This document shows, piece after piece, positions 50,974 to 58,942 of a stretch of DNA of 64,000 bases (the first letter of the stretch is position 1; every line of letters starts with the position of its first letter). The notes under the pieces are model-generated. The model did no database searches and had not been told where the DNA came from. It saw only the letters and a program-made list of their open reading frames with translations. The DNA comes from UBA10677 sp045532295. GTDB taxonomy: Bacteria > Bacillota > Clostridia > Christensenellales > Pumilibacteraceae. A program made the position numbers and the translations under genes. The stretch covers positions 289,399 through 353,398 of the forward strand of contig JAZSFP010000007.1 of assembly GCA_045532295.1 (NCBI GenBank), in the 5' to 3' direction.

Positions 50974-51510
50974 CTATGCTTTTTTATGATTTGTAAGTCT
51001 TGGATATATCAGTGAAACTAAATATAGTATTATTGCGTCTATTATAAATAACACGGGTAAATTGACGAGCGTAATTAGCGAAGTAACGAATTCATAGCCA
51101 TAGTAGACGCTAAGAACTAAAACTTGATAAATTGCTCCTATTATATAACAAGGCAAGAGCGATAATATCATTATTCCGTAGAGTTTTAATCCGATTATCG
51201 TTTTACTTCTTCCTACTAAAAGTCCACAAAGAAACGAACTAATAGGAAAACCAACGAGGTAACCAAAAGTTGGATATAATACGTATGAAAAGCCTCCGCC
51301 GTTCGTAAAAATAGGCAATCCTATTAATCCAAGAACAATATATACGATTTGCGAAAACATACCGTCGATAGAACCTAAAAGCAAGCCGGAAAGTATTACG
51401 AACAAAGTTTGAAAAGAAAAAGACACTGCGCCAAATGGGATTTTAATTAGTCCGCCTATAATCGTTAGCATAGTAAAATACGCTATATGAACTATTCTCT
51501 TACTGTTCAT
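50974..51510 (-). CDS. bioY: BioY-family biotin transporter (ECF S component)
   Basis: BioY captures biotin outside the cell and works with a shared ECF energising module, which is not in this window. The 178 residues form about six helices, with the family block GGLIKIPFGAVSFSFQTLFVILSG near residues 19-42 and GFPISSFLCGLL later. It overlaps birA by 11 bases, so import and attachment of biotin are made from one transcript. Confidence 0.95.
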   Translation of the reverse strand: MNSKRIVHIAYFTMLTIIGGLIKIPFGAVSFSFQTLFVILSGLLLGSIDGMFSQIVYIVLGLIGLPIFTNGGGFSYVLYPTFGYLVGFPISSFLCGLLVGRSKTIIGLKLYGIMILSLLPCYIIGAIYQVLVLSVYYGYEFVTSLITLVNLPVLFIIDAIILYLVSLIYPRLTNHKKA

Positions 51511-52447
51511 ATCTCGTGCTTACCTCTTCGTTATACAGTACTTCTCTCTCTCCGTTTTCTTTAACTACGATTAGCCTTGCAATATCGTCAATATCTTCAG
51601 CAAAAGCAGTATATATGTCATCATTTTTTAATACCGTTATCGTTTTTTTGAGCACAAAGCATCTTTTTTTGTACTCTTCAAGATATTCTCTGCTCTCTAA
51701 ATTTTCACAAATTTTTACAAGTTTATTTACTACTTTTGCCACTAAAGCATTACGCGAAAGAGCCCCTACGCTACCTGCTCTTTTTGAAAATTCATCGGGA
51801 AAATCTACCGTCGTAACGTTAACGCCTATACCAACGATTATATAATTATCCTCTCCGCCGTTGAGGTCAAAAACACCCTCAAGAATAATACCAGCGCACT
51901 TCTTACTATTAACGTAAACGTCGTTAAGCCATTTAATTTCTGCTTTTTGTGGAGTGAGTTCTTCAATAGCCTCGCATACGGCAACTGCAGTGGCGGAAGT
52001 TAATAAAACGCATTTTTCCGGCGAAACTTTGGGGCGCAATATTATGGAAAAATACACACCACTATCCTTTGGCGAAAAGAAGGAACGACCTCTTCTTCCT
52101 CTTCCGGCAGTTTGAGAGTTTGCAACGACTACACTCCCGTGATTAACCTTTTCAATAACTTTTATCTTTGCAATATCGTTCGTAGAAGTCGTCTCGTTTA
52201 ATACGGTAACTGACGCCTTATTTTCCAAAAGTAACGATATTCCCTCTTCTGAAAGAATATCCGACTGTTCGCTTAACGTGTAACCCTTATTCGTTATAGC
52301 CTCTATTTCGTGTCCTTCCGCCTTCAACGATTTTACCGCTTTCCAAACCGCCGAACGCGATACTCCAAGCATAACGGCTATCTCTTCGCCCGAGAGCGCG
52401 CTACCTTTATTTTCTTCTAAAACTTTTAATACTTTATTCTTTAACAT
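51500..52447 (-). CDS. birA: Biotin operon repressor / biotin-[acetyl-CoA-carboxylase] ligase
   Basis: BirA attaches biotin to carboxylases and, when charged, represses biotin genes. In 315 residues: an N-terminal winged helix (LSGEEIAVMLGVSRSAVWKAV near residues 18-38), then the ligase domain with GRGRRGRSFFSP (biotinyl-AMP loop) and KWLNDVYVNSKKCAGIL. The ATG at 52447 has no Shine-Dalgarno; it lies 6 bases after the -10 box, so the mRNA is probably leaderless. A BirA operator covers the promoter, so it should repress itself. Confidence 0.96.
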   Translation of the reverse strand: MLKNKVLKVLEENKGSALSGEEIAVMLGVSRSAVWKAVKSLKAEGHEIEAITNKGYTLSEQSDILSEEGISLLLENKASVTVLNETTSTNDIAKIKVIEKVNHGSVVVANSQTAGRGRRGRSFFSPKDSGVYFSIILRPKVSPEKCVLLTSATAVAVCEAIEELTPQKAEIKWLNDVYVNSKKCAGIILEGVFDLNGGEDNYIIVGIGVNVTTVDFPDEFSKRAGSVGALSRNALVAKVVNKLVKICENLESREYLEEYKKRCFVLKKTITVLKNDDIYTAFAEDIDDIARLIVVKENGEREVLYNEEVSTRYEQ

Positions 52448-52453
52448 ACTTCA

Positions 52454-52482
52454 ATATTAGCATATTACGATTTGATTGTCAA
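52454..52482 (-). promoter_or_regulatory. Promoter of birA-bioY (probably leaderless)
   Basis: TTGACA (52482-52477), a 17-base spacer and TAATAT (52459-52454). The expected start is at or next to the A of the birA ATG (52447). The -35 lies inside the right half of the BirA operator. Confidence 0.8.
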
Positions 52483-52507
52483 CCAAAAATACTAACAAGG
52501 TTTACAA
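52476..52507. promoter_or_regulatory. BirA operator
   Basis: TTGTCAACC-N14-GGTTTACAA fits the known BirA recognition pattern of TTGTNAACC half-sites as an inverted repeat with a 14-base gap. It overlaps the birA -35 box, which supports biotin-dependent autorepression. The divergent DUF4364 promoter starts about 55 bases away. Confidence 0.85.
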
Positions 52508-52560
52508 TTATATAATTTTAAAAAAGCACCTTGAAAATTCTTTATTTTTTTTGAAATATG

Positions 52561-52569
52561 TGATATAAT
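52561..52569 (+). promoter_or_regulatory. Extended -10 promoter of the DUF4364 gene
   Basis: TG-A-TATAAT at 52561-52569, with only a weak TTTATT 17 bases upstream. The leader is about 17-20 bases with AAAGGAGG. Confidence 0.6.
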
Positions 52570-52592
52570 GGAGAAAAAGGAGGTACGATCTT

Positions 52593-53117
52593 GTGGAATT
52601 AACCGACGAATCTACAATTAATAAACTGATTCTGTTGTACGTGTTTGAAGCAATGGACGTGCCTATTACCGGAAACACTATAATCGAAATGTGCACGAGT
52701 CGTAATACTTGGCTTTCATATATGGATTGTACTCTTACCATCAACCAACTTCACGAAGCAGGCTTTATATATCAATCCTCAAAAGAAAAGAACAGTTATT
52801 ACAATATTACGGCAGACGGTAGGCAGTGTTTATCCTTGTTTTACACGCGTATCCCCTCTTCGCTCCGCACCGAGATTACCGAATACGTTCGCGAAAATCG
52901 TATGAAAATGCGCAGAAAACAGGAGTATTATCATAATTACTACAAAAATCACGATGGTACTTACACCGTTCAACTTAAAATCGTTGACCCCGTACAGACT
53001 ACTCTCGAGATTAAACTTAACGTTGCTAACCGCAATACCGCAAAGGCAGTTTATAATAAGTGGGAAGATAAAGCAGCGCAAATTTACGGCTTTTTACACG
53101 AAGAACTAATAGATTAA
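52593..53117 (+). CDS. DUF4364-family winged-helix protein
   Basis: This 174-residue cytoplasmic protein belongs to DUF4364, found mainly in Clostridia. The N-terminal 85 residues look like a winged helix (INKLILLYVFEAMDVPITGNTI, YYNITADGRQCLSLF). The rest forms a beta-rich domain (GTYTVQLKIVDPVQTTLEIKL). The start is a GTG with AAGGAGG 9 bases upstream. No function is established; a regulator of nearby genes is possible. It precedes the TSCPD gene by 15 bases. Confidence 0.88.
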   Translation: MELTDESTINKLILLYVFEAMDVPITGNTIIEMCTSRNTWLSYMDCTLTINQLHEAGFIYQSSKEKNSYYNITADGRQCLSLFYTRIPSSLRTEITEYVRENRMKMRRKQEYYHNYYKNHDGTYTVQLKIVDPVQTTLEIKLNVANRNTAKAVYNKWEDKAAQIYGFLHEELID

Positions 53118-53132
53118 GGAGATTTTACTAAA

Positions 53133-53411
53133 ATGGAAAGTTACAGAACTACTAGAACTTGTTGCAGAGAAATCGTATTCACTGTTGATGAAAACGATAT
53201 CCTCACTTCCGTTCGTTTCGTGAATGGTTGTAGTGGAAACACTCAAGGAATTTCTCGCCTTGCAGTTGGTCAACATATTGATACGCTTATTGAAAAACTA
53301 AAAGGCATTAAATGTCGCGCAGGCACTTCTTGTCCCGACCAGTTCGCTTTAGCGCTTATTCAATATAAAGAAAACAAGGGCAAAGAGCCCCAAGACAAGT
53401 TTGATTTCTAA
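53133..53411 (+). CDS. TIGR03905-family TSCPD-domain protein
   Basis: This 92-residue protein carries the TSCPD signature (here GTSCPDQFALAL near residues 63-74), plus cysteines CC and GCSGN. The domain otherwise occurs at the C-terminus of B12-dependent ribonucleotide reductases, where it binds zinc. Stand-alone copies are typical of Clostridia and have no fixed role. It is the second gene of the DUF4364 transcript, followed by a strong terminator. Confidence 0.92.
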   Translation: MESYRTTRTCCREIVFTVDENDILTSVRFVNGCSGNTQGISRLAVGQHIDTLIEKLKGIKCRAGTSCPDQFALALIQYKENKGKEPQDKFDF

Positions 53412-53415
53412 AACG

Positions 53416-53443
53416 AAAACCCCTCGAAATCGAGGGGTTTTTT
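53416..53443. terminator. Bidirectional terminator after the TSCPD and lysC genes
   Basis: AAAACCCCTCG and CGAGGGGTTTT pair perfectly around AAAT, with T runs on both strands. Confidence 0.92.
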
Positions 53444-53453
53444 AATGCTTTAT

Positions 53454-54782
53454 TTAGTCAATAAACTCTGAATATAGAGCGCTAATCGCTTTTTCGTAAT
53501 CCTTATTCTCTACGCCAACGATAATGTTAAGTTCGCTACTACCCTGGTCTATCATTCTAATATTGATATCCGCTTTAGCAAGCGCGCTACATACTTTAGT
53601 TGCAGTACCTTTCTTTCTATTCATACCGTGACCTACGACTGCAATAAGCGAAAGATTGCGATCAACGTCGATGATGTCGGGATGACAAACGTCCTTTATT
53701 GACTCGACGATTCTATCAATTTTTTCATCGTCGTGGTCGCTACTGTCAAGAATTATAGATAAAGTATCAATTCCACTGGGAATGTGTTCTACGCAAAGTT
53801 TATGGCGCTCAATAACTTCCAAAACCTTACGAACGAAACCAACTTCGTTGTTCATCATCGACTTTTCAATATTGATTGCGATAAAGTCACGCTTTCCTGC
53901 AATACCCGTTACGGTACTATCGTCTCTCTCGTAAGTTCCTGACATATACTTTTTAGCAGGAACGATGAGAGTACCTTTTGCCTCGGGATTGAAGGTGTTA
54001 CGAATATGAATAGGAATATCGTTCTTTCTTACTGGGAAAATTGAGTCGGGGTGGAGAACGTTTGCGCCCATATAAGAAAGTTCGCGAAGTTCTTTATATG
54101 TAATTAAATCCATAACGGCAGGATTGCTTACGATACGGGGATCGCATTTCATAAAGCCGTCTACGTCAGTCCAGTTCTCGTAAATAGTCGCGTAGGTTGC
54201 GCGCGCTACGATTGCACCCGATATATCCGAACCACCACGCGAGAAAGTTCTAATTTCTCCAGTAGAAGTTGCGCCGTAGAAACCGGGGATAACTGCGTTT
54301 TTTACGTCGTGTAAAATGCCTTTAGCGTAAGCGTTCGTTTCTTCTGCTAAAAAAGTTCCGTTCTCGTCAAAACGCACGAAGTCCTTCGCGTCAATAAACT
54401 TCCAGTTAAGATACGAAGCAAGAACCTTTGCGCTTAAATACTCGCCACGGCTTGCGATATAATCACGAGTGGTTCCCTCTGAAAGCGCTCTAATAATATC
54501 AGCGTAGTCGCTATCAAGGGATACGGTTACTCCCAACCCTTTGAGAATTTCATCAAATCTCTCTTTAATGGGAGCAAAAGCCTCAGTAGGATTTGCACCA
54601 CGCATAACGCTATCAAGACAGGTATAAAGAAGGTCAGTAACCTTCGTATCACTCTTCTCTCTTTTTCCAGGTGCAGAAACGATTACGCAACCAACAGCGC
54701 GGTCGCTCGTTACTATTTCACCAACTCTTTTAATGCACTCGGCATTTGCCATCGAAGTGCCACCAAATTTACATACTTTCAT
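53454..54782 (-). CDS. lysC: Aspartate kinase
   Basis: Aspartate kinase opens the pathway to lysine, threonine, methionine and diaminopimelate. In 442 residues: the N-terminal KVCKFGGTSMAN, SRGGSDISGAIVA and a C-terminal pair of ACT domains (from about residue 300: VTGIAGKRDFIAINIEK and SLIAVVGHGMNRKKGTATKV). It is the single-function ThrA/MetL-like type III form. No lysine riboswitch lies upstream; it is the last gene of the cdaA transcript. Confidence 0.95.
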   Translation of the reverse strand: MKVCKFGGTSMANAECIKRVGEIVTSDRAVGCVIVSAPGKREKSDTKVTDLLYTCLDSVMRGANPTEAFAPIKERFDEILKGLGVTVSLDSDYADIIRALSEGTTRDYIASRGEYLSAKVLASYLNWKFIDAKDFVRFDENGTFLAEETNAYAKGILHDVKNAVIPGFYGATSTGEIRTFSRGGSDISGAIVARATYATIYENWTDVDGFMKCDPRIVSNPAVMDLITYKELRELSYMGANVLHPDSIFPVRKNDIPIHIRNTFNPEAKGTLIVPAKKYMSGTYERDDSTVTGIAGKRDFIAINIEKSMMNNEVGFVRKVLEVIERHKLCVEHIPSGIDTLSIILDSSDHDDEKIDRIVESIKDVCHPDIIDVDRNLSLIAVVGHGMNRKKGTATKVCSALAKADINIRMIDQGSSELNIIVGVENKDYEKAISALYSEFID

Positions 54783-54797
54783 AGTTTCTTCTCCAAG

Positions 54798-55970
54798 TTA
54801 TTTTATCATTCTTGCTTCCATATAGTAGCGTTTTTCATCTGCCTCGCCCATCGAAAAAGTCTTTCTCGGTAGCGTGCCATTTTTTACAACGTATTCAAAA
54901 AAAGTGCTTTTATCTATTGCCCCAAGCAAAATTCCAACGGCGTTTCTGCTTGCGCATAAATCAGTTAAATCTTTACTTCCGTGTATGTAATCGACTTCGC
55001 CTTCGTTCTCTTTAAGATACTCGTCAATGAACGCTTGGGTTTTCTTAACACCCTCAATTGAGTTTTCGGGGAAAGGAATTTCGATAGCCTTGTCGCCAAC
55101 GAAAACGGTCGTTTTTCCACTTTCGGACGCCATAATTTTACGCAATTCTTCCACAAACTTAGTGTTATTGATATCAAACAACACCCTGTGGATGGGCTCG
55201 AATTTAAGCCCTTCGTCGTAAATATTGACAATTTCAACAAGCGCGTATTTTGAAAGTGGATTGTCTTCTTTTACGCAGGCCTTTGCCGTAGCAAGCGAGT
55301 GATTTCCGTCACCCACCAAGAAAAGTAGTTTTTCACCGTACTTTTCGGTGAATTTTTCAAGTAGTGTTTTTAACGCGATTTCCACTTGCGCGGTATTTTT
55401 TACTTGATAACCCGTTATACGACCGCCGTTACCGTTAAGTTCGCCGTCGTACAAAACTCCGTCGTTATTTGTCATTAAAGGCTCAATAACGGTACGGTTT
55501 TCGTCGTCAATCAAAACCATAACGTGAGGAAGTTCCATTAAGCAATCTTTTCTAATTTTTGCGCGAGGGGGAATTCTACTCTCAACCAAACCTTCGGTTG
55601 CTCTAATTAAGGGTTTTGTCCCCTTATCACAAGTATATTCGTCAAGATCAACAAGGCACATAAGCCCTAAACGCTCGTTACCAAACGCGGTCTTTCTTTT
55701 GACAAGTACCGTTCCGTCAATTTTTTCGAGGACGCCACTTTCAACATATTCTTTCTGAGTTGCAACAATTTTAGCAATACGCTCGTCGTCGTTTTGACCA
55801 AGAAAAACTTCGGGAAAAACAAGGTTAAGAGTGCTTTCTTTTCCCTCAACCTTGCTTTCAATTTCTTTCCAGTATGCAGGATTCGAAGTGTACTGGTCAC
55901 AAGCAACTACCGCCCAAGTCGAAACGTCTGCGTCTTTAGGTAATAATATTTCACCAAACTTAAAACACAT
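54798..55970 (-). CDS. DUF1015-family protein
   Basis: This 390-residue cytoplasmic protein matches DUF1015: FVPMD-type start region around KDADVSTWAVVACDQYTSNPAYW, then LLFLVGDGNHSLATAKA near residue 230 with a conserved DGNHR/S block, and NEGEVDYIHGSKDL. Its function is unknown; relatives are often beside serA/serC. ATG 55970 shares one base with the small ORF stop (TAATG). An upstream TTG/ATT with GGAGG in the same frame is explained by the other reading frame of that ORF. Confidence 0.88.
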   Translation of the reverse strand: MCFKFGEILLPKDADVSTWAVVACDQYTSNPAYWKEIESKVEGKESTLNLVFPEVFLGQNDDERIAKIVATQKEYVESGVLEKIDGTVLVKRKTAFGNERLGLMCLVDLDEYTCDKGTKPLIRATEGLVESRIPPRAKIRKDCLMELPHVMVLIDDENRTVIEPLMTNNDGVLYDGELNGNGGRITGYQVKNTAQVEIALKTLLEKFTEKYGEKLLFLVGDGNHSLATAKACVKEDNPLSKYALVEIVNIYDEGLKFEPIHRVLFDINNTKFVEELRKIMASESGKTTVFVGDKAIEIPFPENSIEGVKKTQAFIDEYLKENEGEVDYIHGSKDLTDLCASRNAVGILLGAIDKSTFFEYVVKNGTLPRKTFSMGEADEKRYYMEARMIK

Positions 55971-56104
55971 TATAAAAGCCCTACCACAAGCACCCAAAAT
56001 AATCCTCCGCAAAGAATAGAGAATATCTTGTACTGCCAATCTTTTATTAAAACGGAATAAAGAAAGTTCTTAAATCCGCTTTTTTTCTTATTTTCGTCTT
56101 CCAT
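55970..56104 (-). CDS. 44-residue single-helix membrane protein, possible CdaR remnant
   Basis: An ORF from ATG 56104 (9 bases after the cdaA stop, with AGGAGAG upstream) to TAA at 55970 encodes 44 residues. The first half is charged (MEDENKKKSGFKNF) and is followed by KDWQYKIFSI and a hydrophobic helix (residues 27-44). This resembles the N-terminal anchor of CdaR/YbbR, the regulator normally encoded right after cdaA, but the four YbbR repeats are missing. Start, stop and overlap with DUF1015 are all tight, so it looks translated. Confidence 0.7.
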   Translation of the reverse strand: MEDENKKKSGFKNFLYSVLIKDWQYKIFSILCGGLFWVLVVGLL

Positions 56105-56113
56105 ACTACTCTC

Positions 56114-56959
56114 CTACTTTCTTCTCGAATGTTTTTTGGGTTTACCTACTGCCTTAAGTCCGTAAATCTGTTCGAGTACGTCTTTTAGCATTTGCGAGTC
56201 AAAATATCGCATAATTTCTCCGTTTCTTGCTACCGATATTATACCAGTTTCCTCGGAAACGATTATTGCAAGGTGATTATATTGCTCGGTTAAGCCTATT
56301 GCTGCGCGATGACGAGTTCCAAGTTCTTTGTCAAGATCCGTTTGCTGAGTAAGGGGCAGGAAACAGCCCGCCGCAAGAACTTTGTTACCGTGAATATAAA
56401 CTGCTCCGTCGTGAAGAGGCGCTTTAGGATTAAACAAGCACTCAAGGAGCGAACAAGACAACGTTGCGTTAAGTCGTGTTCCACTATCGAGTATGCTTTC
56501 GGGAATATTATCGGGGGCAACGATAATAAGCGCGCCGGTGTCTTTCTTGGATAGATACTGCGTTGCTCTTACGATGTCCTCAATCGCTTCATGAAGTTCT
56601 TCATCTGAACAATCGTACTGCGTCGTATATGAAATTTCAGCAGCCTTAGGACTTGCAATCTTCCAAAGCGCGCGCTTAAGTTCAGGCGAGAAAAGGATTA
56701 CTACGACGAGGATTACTACGAATATTACGTTTGACAAAATTCTTGAAAGAACGGGCATTTCCACAAGCGAAGAGTTTACTAAAATTGCAGCAAGAAAAAC
56801 TAACACTAAATACTTAATAAGTCGTGTTGCGTTGTTTTTCTTGAGGAAAATCGCGATAACGTAAATTAACGCTATCGTTACGATTATATCAAGTATGCTG
56901 AATACTATTGCTTGTGGCGTAGCGAACGCTGCCGTTAGTTTATTAATGAATTCGTCCAA
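56114..56959 (-). CDS. cdaA: Diadenylate cyclase CdaA
   Basis: CdaA makes cyclic di-AMP, which controls potassium, osmotic balance and wall homeostasis in Firmicutes. In 281 residues: three N-terminal helices (about 17-40, 46-64, 72-92), a short coil and a DAC domain with the catalytic DGA (184-186) and RHR (216-218). The partner gene cdaR is missing as a full gene. glmM, the usual third gene, is also not next to it. Confidence 0.96.
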   Translation of the reverse strand: MDEFINKLTAAFATPQAIVFSILDIIVTIALIYVIAIFLKKNNATRLIKYLVLVFLAAILVNSSLVEMPVLSRILSNVIFVVILVVVILFSPELKRALWKIASPKAAEISYTTQYDCSDEELHEAIEDIVRATQYLSKKDTGALIIVAPDNIPESILDSGTRLNATLSCSLLECLFNPKAPLHDGAVYIHGNKVLAAGCFLPLTQQTDLDKELGTRHRAAIGLTEQYNHLAIIVSEETGIISVARNGEIMRYFDSQMLKDVLEQIYGLKAVGKPKKHSRRK

Positions 56960-57009
56960 AGTTATTTCCTCTCGTAAAATTTTCTATGCCTACTCGTATT
57001 TATATGACC

Positions 57010-57030
57010 TTGTATAATAATATTATACAA
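57010..57030. repeat. 21-bp perfect palindrome over the cdaA -10 box
   Basis: TTGTATAATA, one central base and TATTATACAA form a perfect inverted repeat that contains the cdaA -10 box. It is AT-only except for the outer G and C, so chance is possible. On the plus strand it would also give TATAAT, but no gene lies that way. Confidence 0.5.
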
Positions 57031-57050
57031 TTACTTGCGATTTTGAGCAA
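57022..57050 (-). promoter_or_regulatory. Promoter of cdaA-DUF1015-lysC
   Basis: TTGCTC (57050-57045), a 17-base spacer and TATAAT (57027-57022). Confidence 0.75.
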
Positions 57051-57080
57051 TAATTTTTAGGGTAGTTTTAGAAAAAATTT

Positions 57081-58388
57081 TTAATTTTTCTGATTTTTAT
57101 CGTTATTTTTATGATTTTCAAAAGGATCAAGTCCGATTTTTTCTATATCAACAAAATTATCGCCGTCTGCATCTGATTCATAATCAATTCCAAAAATTGC
57201 TATTTTCACTCTTTTGGCGCGAGGTAGGGTGGGCGGATATTTGTCACCAAGATGTTTTACTACTAACAATAGAACGAGTAATAAAACGATAATTAAGCCA
57301 ACGAGCGCAATAACGGCCCACGCGCTTTTCGTCCAAAAACTTATATTATCAGCAGGTTTTTCAAAACTTTTGCTCAGAACTAAGAAGTCGTCGCTCGTTA
57401 ACATTGAGTAAACAGAGTTGACGGTATCACTCATTGCGTTAGCGTAATGGATGTTATCTTTCGTAAAGGAATATAGGTCGTCAGGCGCTAACGATAAATA
57501 TGTTAAACTATCTAAATCGTAGCCAAAAATATTGATCGTAGGGATACCAGCATCGTAAAATATTGCGCTATCAGACCACTGCCCGTAATGAGAATACGGG
57601 AGTTTTTTAGTATAGAGCGCGTTCATTAACGGAACTGTGGAGGGTAATTTAGAAAAAGAAGTTTTTCCGTCCGACGCAGATAAAAATAATCTTTCGTGCG
57701 TTGTTTCAGTTTCGTCGGCATAAACGTAAATTTTATTAGACGAAATGCATTCAAGATTAATTGCAAGTAAAACGGATTGTAACGACTCAACCTTGTCAGT
57801 CAAAAACTTACTACTACCTAAATACCCTGCCTCGCTTGCGCCGTAGAAAACGAACTTAACTCCGAAATCAATACTTGGAACGTTTTTCATAAACGCTTGT
57901 GCAAGTGAAAGTAACGAGCAAACGCCCGTCGCGTTATCCGATACTCCGTGTGAACCGTTTCCGTAAATACCCGTAGAAGTTGAATATGCGTTGTCATAAT
58001 GAGCACCTACGATTACATAATTCGTTGCATTTTTATTGTACGACGCTATAATATTTTGTGAAGTTACGACCATTTGCGTCGTACCGTTTAACGATGAGCC
58101 ACCGTTAGTTATTGAAAAAGAGTGCATTTCCACTGCGTCTTCGCTAAAACCGTAAGACAATAGTTCTGCTATAATATAATTCGCCGTACTTTGCTCGCCT
58201 CGAGAAAAGGGCGTTCTATCGGATCGCTCGTTCCCGTTAAAGCCCATAAAGTCGCTTATCTTTTGGCTCATACTACCACTTCCGCTTACGATTTGGTGAG
58301 GAACTTGCAACGGCGATAGATTTACGCTACACGCAGAACAAATAAACGAAAGAATTATTGTAATGATAAGAATAAGTCTTTTTACCAT
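57081..58388 (-). CDS. M28-peptidase-like lipoprotein with altered active site
   Basis: This 435-residue exported protein has a signal peptide with a lipobox-like CSAC (lipid cysteine about residue 20), an M28 aminopeptidase domain, one membrane helix (about 357-377) and a tail. Metal residues H130, D132/D151, E186 and E213 are in place (VGAHYD, GVSDNATGV, NLECI). The general-base glutamate of the usual EE pair is Ser185 (GASEAG), and the final zinc histidine (HTxxD) is not seen. The tail holds an EF-hand-like DADGDNFVDIE (406-416). It overlaps the upstream gene by 7 bases. Confidence 0.82.
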   Translation of the reverse strand: MVKRLILIITIILSFICSACSVNLSPLQVPHQIVSGSGSMSQKISDFMGFNGNERSDRTPFSRGEQSTANYIIAELLSYGFSEDAVEMHSFSITNGGSSLNGTTQMVVTSQNIIASYNKNATNYVIVGAHYDNAYSTSTGIYGNGSHGVSDNATGVCSLLSLAQAFMKNVPSIDFGVKFVFYGASEAGYLGSSKFLTDKVESLQSVLLAINLECISSNKIYVYADETETTHERLFLSASDGKTSFSKLPSTVPLMNALYTKKLPYSHYGQWSDSAIFYDAGIPTINIFGYDLDSLTYLSLAPDDLYSFTKDNIHYANAMSDTVNSVYSMLTSDDFLVLSKSFEKPADNISFWTKSAWAVIALVGLIIVLLLVLLLVVKHLGDKYPPTLPRAKRVKIAIFGIDYESDADGDNFVDIEKIGLDPFENHKNNDKNQKN

Positions 58389-58936
58389 ACCGCCCCCGAT
58401 AGCAAGGACGCGCCAGATAGCACGGCACTAAGCACGAGGAAAGTGCCCATAATAATTAGGGTTACCTTGTGATAATCTTGCTTGTAAAAGAACTTATTGC
58501 AACAAAATGCAGTAAAAAGAGAAACGAAAATCGTTTGGAATACAAACTCAATGAAAATCTCGCCGTAAGCAAAAAGGAAGGGATAAACGAAGTAAAGTAA
58601 TTTTACAATTCCGGATAAAAAGTACGCCGGTATTAAAAACACGCATAAAGCATATTTCATATGCGAAGATTTATTACCAAACTGTTTACCTAAAAAGCCA
58701 AAGAGAAGATTTACTATGAAAAAAATGGACGCACCGTTGATAACGCAAGAAAAAATATAAGCAAAGATATCGTTAGAAAATATCTCTATACCCGTACCCA
58801 TAAGAGCAAGAGTTCCGCGAACGGAAAAAAAGCCGGAAAAACCGGCGCAAATTATTAGCAAAACCGTTATTAAAGTCTTGTTAATTTTTTGTTGAGCAAT
58901 ACTTTCTAAAAGGGTCGCTCTCTTTTCTTTTTCCAT
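58382..58936 (-). CDS. Five-helix membrane protein of unknown function (YIP1-like)
   Basis: This 184-residue integral membrane protein has about five helices (near 20-42, 55-80, 93-115, 120-145 and 155-178). The N-terminus is charged (MEKEKRATLLESIAQQK). Its layout resembles YIP1-type proteins, but I cannot confirm membership. It overlaps the M28-like gene by 7 bases and follows holA by 6 bases, so it is made together with the lipoprotein and may act with it. Confidence 0.8.
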   Translation of the reverse strand: MEKEKRATLLESIAQQKINKTLITVLLIICAGFSGFFSVRGTLALMGTGIEIFSNDIFAYIFSCVINGASIFFIVNLLFGFLGKQFGNKSSHMKYALCVFLIPAYFLSGIVKLLYFVYPFLFAYGEIFIEFVFQTIFVSLFTAFCCNKFFYKQDYHKVTLIIMGTFLVLSAVLSGASLLSGAVW

Positions 58937-58942
58937 AAATTT

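Noticed and set aside
54783..54797. Possible lysine riboswitch before lysC
   Set aside because: Only 15 bases separate DUF1015 from lysC, and no riboswitch-sized leader exists before cdaA either.
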